Shown: positions 54,713-63,713, numbered from the stretch's first letter. The stretch is DNA of 64,000 nt from Catellatospora methionotrophica (GCF_011297335.1 NZ_JAAOTJ010000001.1:496001-560000); one strand, 5' to 3'. A program made the numbers and translations. Notes: a model not told the origin generated them from the sequence alone.

Positions 54713-56125
54713 TCAGCCGAAGCGGCGCTGGAACTTCGCCTCGGGGTCCCACTCGTTGAGCCCGTCCTGCCCGAAGGCGGGGGCCAGCACGTAGTGGTCG
54801 TGGGTGTTGGCGAGCAGGTCGCGCAGCAGCCCGTGGTGGTGGGCGGCCTGCTCGGCGTGCTCGGGCGCGTCGACGAGGTTGGTCAGCTCGTACGGGTCGG
54901 TCTCCAGGTCGAAGAACTGCCACGGCTTGCCGCCGTGGGCGTCGCCGAGCACCGTGTACTTGTAGCGGCGGCTGCGCACACCGCGCCACGTCTCGTCGTG
55001 GAACGGCAGGCCGGGGCGCATCTCGGCGACGAACTCCAGCAGCACCGCCTCCCGGTCGAGGTGTTCGGTGGTGCCGTTGACCAGCGGGGTCAGGTCCAGG
55101 CCGGGTTTCGGGTCGCGTGGCGTGATCCCGGCCAGACCGAGCAGGGTCGGGAACAGGTCCTCGGTGCAGACCGGGTCGTCGACGGTCCGCGCGGTGGCGA
55201 CGCCGCCGCCGGACACGATCAGCGGGATGCCGATCGACTCCTCCCAGGGCCGCTGCTTGGCCAGCAGTCCGTGGCAGCCGAGCAGCTCGCCGTGGTCGGC
55301 GGTGAGCGCGATGACGGTGTTGTCGAGCTGGCCGTTGGCGCGCAGGGCCTCGACGAGGCGGCCGACGTTGTCGTCCAGGTTCTCGATCATGGCGTAGTAG
55401 GTGCGCAGGTCGTCGAGCAGGTCCTTGCCGTGCGGGCCGCGCTTGTTGTACTCCTTGGCCAGCTCGACGTTGTCGCGCACCTGCACCGGCCGGTCGGCCC
55501 AGCGCTGCAGGTACTCCTCCGGCGCGGTGAAGATCGGGTGCGGCGGTTCGACGGACAGGACCGTGGCGTACGGCTGCCCGTCGCGGGCGCGCTCGTCGGC
55601 GTACTCGATGGCCAGGTCGAACAGCCCGTCGGTCTGGAAGCCCTCGATCTTGTGCGGGGTCGGGTCGTCCTCGTTCCAGTAGTAGGTGTCCCACGGGTCG
55701 TTGCAGATGTCGAACCCGGCGAAGCGCTGGAAGCGGCCCTGGAACGGCCGGGGCACCGGGGTGCGCGACGCCTTGACGACGTTGTGGCCCGGGTAGTGGC
55801 CGAAGTTGCCGTACAGGTGCCACTTGCCGAACAGCGCGGTGTGGTATCCGGCCTCGTTGAACTCGTCGGCGATGGTGCGCTCGGCCGGCGACATGCGCCA
55901 CTCGATCGACGGGATGAACCGGGTGTGCGCGTGCTCGCCGGTGACCAGGCTGAACCGGAACGGCACGCACACCGGGTAGCTCGACGACGCGGCGTCGAAG
56001 CGGGTCCCCTGCCCGGCGAGGGCGTCGATGTGCGGGGTCGCCACGTTCGGGTCGCCGTAGCAGCCCAGGGCCTGGCGGCGCAGCTGGTCGGCGATGATGA
56101 GGATGACGTTGGGGCGGGTGGTCAC
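54713..56125 (-). CDS. FGly sulfatase (CVPFR type)
   Basis: 470 aa from a GTG overlapping the permease stop (GTGA). No signal peptide. Sulfatase marks: VILIIADQLRRQALGCYG at the N-terminus, FGly motif CVPFRFSLVTG near residue 51 (Cys-x-Pro-x-Arg kept although the usual Ser is Phe), ALFGKWHLYG, and the ALTADHGELLG metal site. C-terminus GLNEWDPEAKFQRRFG. Being a CxPxR protein it can still be matured by FGE. It differs from the second sulfatase (CTPSR), so the two probably act on different sulfate positions. It is the first gene after the importer genes. Confidence 0.92.
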   Translation of the reverse strand: MTTRPNVILIIADQLRRQALGCYGDPNVATPHIDALAGQGTRFDAASSSYPVCVPFRFSLVTGEHAHTRFIPSIEWRMSPAERTIADEFNEAGYHTALFGKWHLYGNFGHYPGHNVVKASRTPVPRPFQGRFQRFAGFDICNDPWDTYYWNEDDPTPHKIEGFQTDGLFDLAIEYADERARDGQPYATVLSVEPPHPIFTAPEEYLQRWADRPVQVRDNVELAKEYNKRGPHGKDLLDDLRTYYAMIENLDDNVGRLVEALRANGQLDNTVIALTADHGELLGCHGLLAKQRPWEESIGIPLIVSGGGVATARTVDDPVCTEDLFPTLLGLAGITPRDPKPGLDLTPLVNGTTEHLDREAVLLEFVAEMRPGLPFHDETWRGVRSRRYKYTVLGDAHGGKPWQFFDLETDPYELTNLVDAPEHAEQAAHHHGLLRDLLANTHDHYVLAPAFGQDGLNEWDPEAKFQRRFG

Positions 56126-57006
56126 TTGATACCTCCGGAGGTCAGCCCGGCGACGAACTTGCGCTGGAGCAGCAGGAACAGCAGGACCACGGGTCCGAGC
56201 ATGAAGATGGCGGCGGCGCTGGTCAGGCCCCAGTCGGTGGAGTACTGGTCCTGGAACGCCATGAAGCTGGTGGAGATGGGCCGCAGCTCGGGGTCGTGGA
56301 TGAAGGTGATGGCCCAGAAGAACTCGTTCCAGGACCACAGCCCGACGATCAGCGCGACGGTGAGCAGCCCCGGCCAGGCCAGCGGCAGCACCACCCGCCA
56401 GGCGATCTGCCAGTCGGACGCGCCGTCCAGGCGGGCCGCCTCGGTGAAGTCGTGTGGGATCTTGAGCAGGAACGAGCGCAGCAGCAGGGCCGCGAACGGC
56501 GCGTCGGTGGCGATGTAGATGAGGATCAGGCCGGGGCGGGTGTCGGTGAGGCCGAGGTTGGTCCACATGAAGAACAGCGGGACCACGAACAGCTGCACCG
56601 GCAGGGCGCTGGACAGGAACAGGTAGGCGACCACGCCGTTGCCGCCGCGCACGTTGAGGTGGCTGAGCGCGTACGCCGCCAGGCCCGCCACGAAGCAGGT
56701 GCCCACGACCGAGCCCAGGCACAGGATCGCGCTGTTGAGCATGGTGGTGGCGAAGTCGCCGCGGGTCCACGCCTCGGTGAAGTTGGACAGGCTCAGCGAG
56801 GTCGGCGGCGACAGCGGGTTCGCACCGATCTCGGCGTTGTTCTTGAACGCGTTGAACAGCAGCGCGATCATCGGGCCGATCGCGAACACGGCCAGCGCGA
56901 TCAGGATCAGGTAGTAGACGGGCATGGCGCGGCGCTCGCTGCGCATCGGCCGGGCGGCCCGCGGTGCGGCCTTCGTCGCGGGCCGCTCCAGGGTCGAGGT
57001 GGTCAC
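56122..57006 (-). CDS. ABC sugar transporter permease (MalG/CUT1-like)
   Basis: 294 aa from a GTG overlapping the first permease stop. Six transmembrane helices; the EAA loop reads EAARLDGASDWQIAWRVVLPLAWPG (outlined), the contact for the ATPase. C-terminus QRKFVAGLTSGGIK is typical of MalG-type permeases. It forms the membrane pore with the other permease. No ATPase is encoded nearby, so a shared MsiK-type ATPase is likely. Confidence 0.95.
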   Translation of the reverse strand: MTTSTLERPATKAAPRAARPMRSERRAMPVYYLILIALAVFAIGPMIALLFNAFKNNAEIGANPLSPPTSLSLSNFTEAWTRGDFATTMLNSAILCLGSVVGTCFVAGLAAYALSHLNVRGGNGVVAYLFLSSALPVQLFVVPLFFMWTNLGLTDTRPGLILIYIATDAPFAALLLRSFLLKIPHDFTEAARLDGASDWQIAWRVVLPLAWPGLLTVALIVGLWSWNEFFWAITFIHDPELRPISTSFMAFQDQYSTDWGLTSAAAIFMLGPVVLLFLLLQRKFVAGLTSGGIK

Positions 57007-57905
57007 TCTTCCCACCCCTTTCGCTTGAGGTACTGGTAGCCGGCGAGCACGAAGCCGATGATCACGGTCATGGTCAGGCCGAGGGCGGCCGCGTAGCCGG
57101 CCTCGTACTCGTTGAAGGCCTGCTTGTACATGAGCGTGGAGACGACTTCGCTGGACCCGGCGGGGCCGCCGCCGGTCATGATGAAGATGTAGTCGAACGC
57201 CTTGAGCGTCCAGATGACCGTCATCAGGCTCAGGAAGACCACGGTCGGGCGGATGCCCGGCAGGGTCACCGACGTGAACTGCTGCCAGCGGTTGGCGCCG
57301 TCCATCTTCGCGGCGTCGTACAGCTCCGGGTCGACGCCCTGCATCGCGGCCAGGTACACCACGGCCAGGAAGCCCCACCAGTGCCAGTCGACGACGAAGT
57401 TGACGCTGAGCAGCGAGGTGTCCGGGTCGCCGAGCCAGGCGTGGTCGATGCCCATGGCGTGGCCGATGCCGCTGGTCGGTGACAGCAGCATCTTCCACAC
57501 GGCGGCATTGACCACGCTGGCCACGACGTACGGGATGAAGTACAGCGCCCGGAACAGCACCTGGAACCGCTTGACCTGCGAGAGCAGGTACGCGCCGAGC
57601 AGTCCCATCGCCGTCGGGATCGAGCCGAACAGCACGAACCAGATGACGTTGTGCCACAGGGCGTCGTGCACGGCCGGGTCGGCGAAGGCGCGGGTGAAGT
57701 TGTCGAACCCGATGAAGGTCGCCGGTCCCAGACCGGACCAGTCGGTGAACGCGTAGTACACCGTGGCCAGGGCTGGGCCGAGGACGACGAGGCCGTTGAG
57801 GATCAGCAGCGGGCTCAGGAACAGCCAGGCCCGCTTGCTGCCGCGCGACTTCGGCCTACCCCCGGTCGGCGCGGTGTCCATGGTCGTCACCGACGGCGCG
57901 ATCAT
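57003..57905 (-). CDS. ABC sugar transporter permease (MalF/CUT1-like)
   Basis: 300 aa, ATG overlapping the solute-binding protein stop (ATGA). N-terminal cytosolic stretch rich in Arg/Lys, then six transmembrane helices (AWLFLSPLLILNGLVVLGPAL first). The EAA-type loop appears as ELYDAAKMDGANRWQQF. Together with the next gene it makes the importer channel for oligosaccharides or sugar derivatives bound by the lipoprotein. Confidence 0.95.
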   Translation of the reverse strand: MIAPSVTTMDTAPTGGRPKSRGSKRAWLFLSPLLILNGLVVLGPALATVYYAFTDWSGLGPATFIGFDNFTRAFADPAVHDALWHNVIWFVLFGSIPTAMGLLGAYLLSQVKRFQVLFRALYFIPYVVASVVNAAVWKMLLSPTSGIGHAMGIDHAWLGDPDTSLLSVNFVVDWHWWGFLAVVYLAAMQGVDPELYDAAKMDGANRWQQFTSVTLPGIRPTVVFLSLMTVIWTLKAFDYIFIMTGGGPAGSSEVVSTLMYKQAFNEYEAGYAAALGLTMTVIIGFVLAGYQYLKRKGWEE

Positions 57906-59308
57906 TTCGCCGGACCCCGTGCGGGCAGCGGCGGGATGTTGCCCTCGGCCTTCTCGGCCTTGAACTTGTCGGCGAGCTGCTGGCAGTACTGCGCCGGGGT
58001 CAGCTTGCCGGTGAGCACCTGCTCCAGGCCCTCGTAGATGAACACGTCGGTCTTCGGCGGCCACCAGGTCCAGGTGACGTAGCCGTAGTCACCGGTCGCG
58101 ACGGCCTTGTTGACCGAGGTCAGCACGCGTCCGGCGCGGGCGTCGATGGTCGAGGGGATGTCGGCGTCGGCGAAGTCGACCGGGATGTTGTAGGTCGAGG
58201 GCACGTCGGCCATGCGCTTGAGCGCGGCGGCCTTGTCGCCGTAGTACCAGTCGAGGTATTCGGCGGCGGCGTCCTTGTTCTTGCTGGCCGCGTTGACGGC
58301 CAGCGAACCGCCGATGCCGATCTCGAACAGCGGGTACTTGACCTCCTGACGCAGCGCGGGCATGGGCATCCAGTCCCACTCGTTGTCGTTCTTGGCCTTG
58401 GCGCCGAAGTACTGGCCGACCTGGCTCATGAACCAGTTGCCCTGCGGCACCATGGCCACGGTGCCCTTGCCGAAGTTCGCGCCGATCTCGGTCGACGGGA
58501 CGGAGAAGTACTTGTCGGTGCCACCGGCGATCCAGCCCTTGTCGAAGTACGACTTGACCAGCTCGACGGCCTCGACGAACACGGGGTCGGTGAACTGGAT
58601 CTGGCCGGACAGGGCCTGGTGCAGGGCGTCGGGACCCGAGTAGTGGTTCCAGAAGACCGTCATCAGCCACTCGCCGGCGGCCTTCCAGTCGACGTTGGAG
58701 GAGCCGAACGGCACGATGCCCTTGCCGTGGGCGTCGGCGGCGATGGCCTCCAGCTCGGACCGGTTCGTCGGGGTCTGCCAGCCGTTCGTGGCGAACAGGG
58801 ACTTGTTGTAGTACAGCAGCATGGTGTCCACGCGCATCGGCAGGGCGTAGAGCTTGCCGTCGTTGGTGAACGCCTGCATGGCCCACGTGGCCAGCTTCGA
58901 CTCCCAGCCGAACTTCTTGGCGTACGGGGTGAGGTCGGCCAGGATGTGCGCGCGGCTCCAGGCGATGGTCTGGGTGGCCGACGGGCCGCGGACCACGTCG
59001 GGGCCGGACTTGGCCTGCAGCGACGTCTGGATGAGGCGGCGCAGGTCCTCGCCCTTGTAGAAGGTCGCGTTCAGGTCGATCTTCGGGCGGGCCTTCTCGA
59101 AGTTACCCACGACGTTGTCGGTGAAGTACTTCTGGTTGGCGTCGCCCTGCACGTCGATCCAGAGGTCGATCTTGCCCTGGGCGTTGTCGCCCGGCACGAT
59201 CGGCTCCTCCTCACCGGCGCACGCGGCCAGCAGGCCGGGCGCGGTCAGGCCCAGGGCGGTCAGGCCGGCTGTGCCGAGCAGCCGGCGCCGGTTCATCGCG
59301 AGGTTCAT
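57902..59308 (-). CDS. ABC transporter sugar-binding lipoprotein
   Basis: 468 aa from an ATG 5 bases after GGAG; a second ATG four codons on is possible. Signal NRRRLLGTAGLTALGLTAPGLLAAC contains a Tat-like RRRLLG and lipobox LAAC (Cys near 30). The mature part is a CUT1 type I/II periplasmic-binding fold (DLWIDVQGDANQKYF, IAWSRAHILADLTPYAK, MRVDTMLLYYNKSLF). It should capture the operon's substrate at the cell surface. The start overlaps the ARH stop by one base (TGATG). Confidence 0.95.
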   Translation of the reverse strand: MNLAMNRRRLLGTAGLTALGLTAPGLLAACAGEEEPIVPGDNAQGKIDLWIDVQGDANQKYFTDNVVGNFEKARPKIDLNATFYKGEDLRRLIQTSLQAKSGPDVVRGPSATQTIAWSRAHILADLTPYAKKFGWESKLATWAMQAFTNDGKLYALPMRVDTMLLYYNKSLFATNGWQTPTNRSELEAIAADAHGKGIVPFGSSNVDWKAAGEWLMTVFWNHYSGPDALHQALSGQIQFTDPVFVEAVELVKSYFDKGWIAGGTDKYFSVPSTEIGANFGKGTVAMVPQGNWFMSQVGQYFGAKAKNDNEWDWMPMPALRQEVKYPLFEIGIGGSLAVNAASKNKDAAAEYLDWYYGDKAAALKRMADVPSTYNIPVDFADADIPSTIDARAGRVLTSVNKAVATGDYGYVTWTWWPPKTDVFIYEGLEQVLTGKLTPAQYCQQLADKFKAEKAEGNIPPLPARGPAK

Positions 59309-61308
59309 CAGGACTCCAAGGAGGTGAGGGGCGTGATGTTCACTTCGTGCGTGGTGGTGCGGCCCTCGGTGACCACGAGCGCGATGCCGCCGTGGGCGAG
59401 GGTTTCGTCGTGCAGGTCGAACAGGACCGTCCCGTCGACGGAGCCGGTGAGCCGACTGCCCGCGACGGTCAGGCGCAGCGTGTACGTGGTGCCGAACTCC
59501 CACGGCAGCGGCGCGCTGGCCAGCACCCGGTCGCCGCATACGAGCCGGGCGGTGTCGCGTCCGGCCAGTTCCAGGGCGTAGTAGTCGCGGGCGCCCTGGA
59601 CCCGGGCGGCCAATCCGGCGGCGCGGGCCAGGTGCGGGGTGACGTCGGCGGTGACCGTGTAGTCGCGCCAGCCCGCCTCGCCCTGTACGAGCAGGCCGGT
59701 GCCCTGGTTCTGGACCAGCCGGAACGGCTCGGGCCAGCGGTCGAACCACTGGTCGGCGGCCTGCACCCAGGCCCGCCGCCACATCGTGCCGCCACCGGCG
59801 GGCCGGGTCAGCCGCACCTCGGGTGCGCCGTCCCAGGTGAGCCGGTCCAGGGCCACCGGGCCGTCGGTGCGGAACCCGACGAACGCCACCGGGTATCCGC
59901 CGAGGTCCGGCACCCGGACGCGCAGCGTGCCCGCCGCCTGCTGCGGTGAGGCGACCGTGTGCAGCTGGTCGTCGGCCCCGTAGTAGCCGACGAGCAGGCT
60001 GACCTGCGCGTCGCCGGTGAACACGGCGGTGACGGTCTGCCCCGGGTACAGCGTCGGGCTGGCGACCATGCCGTAGATGGGCATGTCCAGGCCCTCGGGC
60101 GGGGTGAACGTCGGGGTGGTGACGGTCGCGGGGCCGTCGACGTCGAGCCGCCCGGCGGTGTTGCTCAGCGTGCCGGTGCCCGACGACGCGGTGAAGCCCT
60201 GCACCGAGCCGGGCAGCGCGAAGTGGAAACGCGCCCCGTCCTTGGGGACCAGCGGCTCGCGTCCGGCCCAGCGCAGGCCGTGGTTGGCCAGGATGACGGC
60301 CTGGGTGGCCGCGTCGGTGACGCTGGAGCCGCCGTCGACGGTCGGCAGGTACATGCGGTCGGCGATCGGACCGCGCCAGTCCGGTGCGGCGAGCCCGGCC
60401 AGTCCGAGGCGTACGCCGCAGATCGCGCCGACGTTGCCCGCGTTGGAGTCGGTGTCCCAGCCGGAGGTGCACACGACCTTCATCGCCTCGGCGAACTCGC
60501 CGCCGCTGTGCACCAGCGCGTGGATGACCGTGGCGTGGTTGGGCACCACGTGGCAGTTGCCGCCGTAGCGGTGGTAGCCGTACTTCTCGTCGATGCGGGT
60601 GCGGGTCTCGCGCCAGTCGGACGCCTGCGCCGACCACTCCCGCACGTCGGCGACGACCTGGGCGATGAGGCTGTCCCCCGGGATCAGGCCGACCGCCGTG
60701 TCCAGCAGCTTGTCCATGTCGGACTCGGTGAACGCCCCGGCGACCAGTGCCGCGACCACGCGGGCGGCGTGGATCGACTCGCCGTCGTGACTGACCCGGG
60801 CGGCGCGCTCGGCCAGGTCCGCGGCGGCGGCCGGGTCGCCCGGCCGGGTCATCGCGAAGCCCTCGACGAAGATCTGCGCGCCGACCTGCTCGGCGACGAC
60901 GGTGCCGTTGCGGGCGATCGAACCGCTCTCCGGCGGCACGACCCCGGCCTTCATCCGCAGGTACGCGGTGTGCTCGGTGGAGTTGCCCAGCCCGCCCCAC
61001 CACAGCACGCTGACGTTCTCGACGATCTCGTTGAGCCAGGTGTGCCCGACCTGGACGCTGGTCGGCTCCGGGTGGCGGGCCAGCACCCGCGGGAACACGA
61101 ACGTGCCGCTGATGTCGTCGTCGGCGACGACCAGCAGGTGGTGCTTGAGTGCCACGTCGTGCCGGTCGTTGACGTAGTAGGTCACGTCGCCCAGCTCGGC
61201 GGTGATCTTGTCGTGGGTCCAGCCCTCGAACGGCCTGCCCAGGTACACCGCGATGACCTTGCCCAGCACCCCGGCGTACACGCGCTCGGCGTAATCGTCG
61301 TTCACCAT
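59308..61308 (-). CDS. ADP-ribosylglycohydrolase-family protein fused to LamG-like domain
   Basis: 666 aa, cytosolic by sequence (no signal), starting at an ATG that overlaps the RbsD stop (TGATG). The first about 350 residues match the ARH/DraG all-helical fold: VYAGVLGKVIAVYLGRPFEG, the acidic ADDDISGTF near 65, NCHVVPNHATVIHAL, and the metal signature GWDTDSNAGNVGAICG near 280. Middle part (about 385-520) is beta-rich. The C-terminal about 145 residues resemble the concanavalin/LamG-like fold of 3-keto-glycoside hydrolases (AGLAARVQGARDYYALEL, YTLRLTVAGSRLTGSVDG). In a sulfatase/ribokinase operon it may hydrolyse a ribofuranosyl-like glycosidic bond; true ADP-ribosyl substrates are also possible. 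Confidence 0.87.
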   Translation of the reverse strand: MVNDDYAERVYAGVLGKVIAVYLGRPFEGWTHDKITAELGDVTYYVNDRHDVALKHHLLVVADDDISGTFVFPRVLARHPEPTSVQVGHTWLNEIVENVSVLWWGGLGNSTEHTAYLRMKAGVVPPESGSIARNGTVVAEQVGAQIFVEGFAMTRPGDPAAAADLAERAARVSHDGESIHAARVVAALVAGAFTESDMDKLLDTAVGLIPGDSLIAQVVADVREWSAQASDWRETRTRIDEKYGYHRYGGNCHVVPNHATVIHALVHSGGEFAEAMKVVCTSGWDTDSNAGNVGAICGVRLGLAGLAAPDWRGPIADRMYLPTVDGGSSVTDAATQAVILANHGLRWAGREPLVPKDGARFHFALPGSVQGFTASSGTGTLSNTAGRLDVDGPATVTTPTFTPPEGLDMPIYGMVASPTLYPGQTVTAVFTGDAQVSLLVGYYGADDQLHTVASPQQAAGTLRVRVPDLGGYPVAFVGFRTDGPVALDRLTWDGAPEVRLTRPAGGGTMWRRAWVQAADQWFDRWPEPFRLVQNQGTGLLVQGEAGWRDYTVTADVTPHLARAAGLAARVQGARDYYALELAGRDTARLVCGDRVLASAPLPWEFGTTYTLRLTVAGSRLTGSVDGTVLFDLHDETLAHGGIALVVTEGRTTTHEVNITPLTSLES

Positions 61309-61697
61309 CAGAAAGCCACTCCCGCTCGCAGGATCACGTTGGCGTACGGCGTCGCCTCGCCTGTGCGTACGACCGCATGGGCCCGGCCGCACAGCGCCTT
61401 GAGTTGTTCGTGGTCCACGGCCGCGACCGGCACGCCGCCGACCGCTTCGCGCAGCCCGGCCAGGAAGGCCGCGTCGGTCAGCTCGTGGGCGACCACCGCC
61501 TCCTGGACGACCAGCTCACCGGCCACCGCCCGCAGCACCGGCAGCAGCGCAGGCTCGCCGCGCCCCCACACCAGGTCGATGGTCTCGACCCCGCGCGGCA
61601 CCGGCAGGCCCGCGTCGGCGAGCACGATGCTGTCGTAGTGGCCCAGCGCCGCCAGCAGTTCGGCCAGCCGCGGATGCCAGATCCCGTCGCGCCGCAT
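61308..61697 (-). CDS. rbsD: RbsD/FucU-family sugar mutarotase (ribose pyranase-like)
   Basis: 129 aa. The ATG overlaps the ribokinase stop by one base. Signature motifs: LGHYDSIVLADAGLPVP near residue 17-34 with the catalytic His, and the C-terminal ATPYANVILRAGVAF. RbsD interconverts pyranose and furanose forms of D-ribose; FucU does the alpha/beta change of L-fucose. Pairing with a ribokinase favours ribose or a ribose-like sugar. It acts in the cytosol on the released monosaccharide. Confidence 0.92.
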   Translation of the reverse strand: MRRDGIWHPRLAELLAALGHYDSIVLADAGLPVPRGVETIDLVWGRGEPALLPVLRAVAGELVVQEAVVAHELTDAAFLAGLREAVGGVPVAAVDHEQLKALCGRAHAVVRTGEATPYANVILRAGVAF

Positions 61698-62647
61698 CAG
61701 GCCCTCCCGTTCCCGGTCAGGAACCCGTCGACCTCGGCGGCGGTGGGCAGCGCGGCCTGCGCGCCCATCCGGGTGGTGGCCAGCGCGCCGACCGCGCAGC
61801 TGCGCCGCAGCGCCTCGGCCGGTCCCCGGCCCTGCGCCAGCGACACCGCCAGCGCCCCGCAGAACGCGTCGCCCGCGCCGGTGGTGTCGACCACCGCCAC
61901 CGGGAAACCGGCACAGGCCAGCTCCCCGTCCGGTCCGGCCAGCACCGCGCCGTCGCCGCCGAGGGTCACCACGCACACGCGTGGTCCGTGCGCGGTCAGC
62001 TGCGCGGCCAGGCGCTGCCAGCCGGCGGTGTCCCGAGGCGGTGCGCCCTGCTGCCCGCTCAGGTGCCACGCCTCGCCCTCGTTCACCACCAGCACGTCGA
62101 CGGCCGCCAGCAGCTCGGCGAACACGGGGTCCATCACCTTCGGCAGCGGAGCGGCGTTGAGCAGCACCGTCGCTCCCGCCGCGCGCGCCAGCAGGGCCGC
62201 GTCCAGGCAGGTGGCGAGCGGGATCTCCAGCTGCAGCAGCAGCACCGCGCCCGGTGACAGCAGCTGCGGCAGCTGGGCGGTCAGCGGCTGGCCGTCGAGC
62301 AGCTCGTTCGCGCCGGGAGCGACGACGATCGTGTTCTCCCCCGCACCCTCCACCACGATCATGGCCAGCCCCGTTGCCGCGCCGTCGATCGTGGTCAGGC
62401 TCCCCGCGGGCAGCCCCTCAGCCTGCAGCGCGGTGCGCAGGTCCAGGCCGAACTGGTCCGCGCCGACCGCGGCGAACAGGATCGTGTCGGCCCCCATCCG
62501 GCGCGCGGCGACGGCCTGGTTGCCGCCCTTGCCGCCGGGCCGGAAGGAGACCTCCGAGCCCAGCACGGTCTCGCCCGGATCGGGCAGGTGCGACACCGCC
62601 ACGGTCAGGTCGAGGTTGACGCTGCCGACCACCGCCACCCTGGTCAT
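61697..62647 (-). CDS. rbsK: Ribokinase (PfkB family)
   Basis: 316 aa; its ATG overlaps the LacI stop (ATGA). PfkB marks: GSVNLDL near the N-terminus, GGKGGNQAVAARRMGA near 38-53, the ATP/anion-hole motif DTTGAGDAFCGAL with catalytic Asp near residue 253. It should phosphorylate the sugar, probably D-ribose at O5, bringing it into the pentose phosphate pathway. Other PfkB sugars cannot be excluded. Confidence 0.93.
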   Translation of the reverse strand: MTRVAVVGSVNLDLTVAVSHLPDPGETVLGSEVSFRPGGKGGNQAVAARRMGADTILFAAVGADQFGLDLRTALQAEGLPAGSLTTIDGAATGLAMIVVEGAGENTIVVAPGANELLDGQPLTAQLPQLLSPGAVLLLQLEIPLATCLDAALLARAAGATVLLNAAPLPKVMDPVFAELLAAVDVLVVNEGEAWHLSGQQGAPPRDTAGWQRLAAQLTAHGPRVCVVTLGGDGAVLAGPDGELACAGFPVAVVDTTGAGDAFCGALAVSLAQGRGPAEALRRSCAVGALATTRMGAQAALPTAAEVDGFLTGNGRA

Positions 62648-63702
62648 CGTTTCCCCATTTCGTTCGTACTGGTCGGTGCGCTGGCGCGGCCGCCGCCGGG
62701 CGGGTCGTCGCAGCCGCACGAGCCGCGGGCGAGCAGTTCGACAGGCAGCACCTGCGGCTGCTGTTCGGTGCCCGCGAGCTGCCCGAGCAGGTGGTCCATG
62801 GCCACCCGGCCGAGCTGCGGGAAGGGCTGCACCATCGTGGTGAGCCCCGGAGTCGTGAACGCCCCCGGCGCGATGCCGTCGAACGAGGCCAGGGCCACGT
62901 CGGTGGGGCAGCCGAGGCCCAGCTCGGCGATGGCCCGCAGGGCTCCGATCGCCTGCTGGTCGCTGGCGGCGAAGATCGCGTCCGGGCGGTCGCGCGGGTC
63001 GGCGAGGATCGCCCGGGTCGACTCGTACCCGGCGCGGCGGCCGAACGGCGCGTGCCAGGCGAGCATGTCGGCGGGGCGTACCCCGGCCGCGGTCAGCGCG
63101 TCGCGCCACCCGGCGACGCGGTCGGTGGCGGGCATGACGTCGCGCGGCCCGGCGATGCAGGCGATGCGGGTGCGGCCGTGGGCGAGCAGGTGCTCGACCG
63201 CGACCCGCGCGCCGCCCCGGTTGTCGACCAGCACCGCCGGGGCGGTGGCCCCGTCGACCTGCCGGTCCAGCGACACCCACGGCACCCGCGAGCGCTCCAG
63301 CTCCTCCAGGCAGCCGACCGGGCCGTGTGCCGGGACGAGGAACAGCCCGTCGACCTGGCGGGCCAGGAAGGTACGCACGTAGGTGGTCTGGCGCTGGTCG
63401 TCCTCGGCGGCGTTGCCGATCAGCAGCGTGTAGCCGCGGGCGAACGCCTCCTCCTCGATGGCGCGGGCCAGCTCGGCGAAGAACGGGTTCGCGTTGTCGG
63501 GCACCACCAGCCCGAGGGTCATGGTGCGGTTCATGCGCAGCGACCGGGCGATGCCGTTGGGCCGGTAGCCGAGCTGCTCGATCGCGGCCAGCACCTTCGC
63601 ACGGGTGTGCGCGGCGACCGGGCGTCCCCCGTTGAGGACATAGCTGACGACAGCCGGCGATGTTCCTGCCAGCTTCGCCACGTCAGCGCGCCGTACCGTC
63701 AC
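62644..63702 (-). CDS. LacI family regulator of the sulfated-glycoside operon
   Basis: 352 aa from a GTG with GGAGG 5 bases upstream; another GTG six codons earlier has no site. HTH at the very N-terminus (RRADVAKLAGTSPAVVSYVLNG), hinge-helix GIARSLRMNRTMTLGLVVPD, and a periplasmic-binding-like sensor (about 60-340; DNANPFFAELARAIEEEA, DAIFAASDQQAIGALRA). C-terminal CGCDD is unusual. First gene of the operon, so it should repress its own operon and be released by an intermediate sugar or sugar phosphate. Confidence 0.94.
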   Translation of the reverse strand: MTVRRADVAKLAGTSPAVVSYVLNGGRPVAAHTRAKVLAAIEQLGYRPNGIARSLRMNRTMTLGLVVPDNANPFFAELARAIEEEAFARGYTLLIGNAAEDDQRQTTYVRTFLARQVDGLFLVPAHGPVGCLEELERSRVPWVSLDRQVDGATAPAVLVDNRGGARVAVEHLLAHGRTRIACIAGPRDVMPATDRVAGWRDALTAAGVRPADMLAWHAPFGRRAGYESTRAILADPRDRPDAIFAASDQQAIGALRAIAELGLGCPTDVALASFDGIAPGAFTTPGLTTMVQPFPQLGRVAMDHLLGQLAGTEQQPQVLPVELLARGSCGCDDPPGGGRASAPTSTNEMGKR

Positions 63703-63713
63703 TCCAACCTCCG

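Noticed and set aside
53012-56518. Plus-strand open frame of 1168 codons
   Set aside because: It is antisense to the sulfatase/GH49/permease genes; its Arg/Val/Gly-rich content has no domains and reflects high-GC codon bias.
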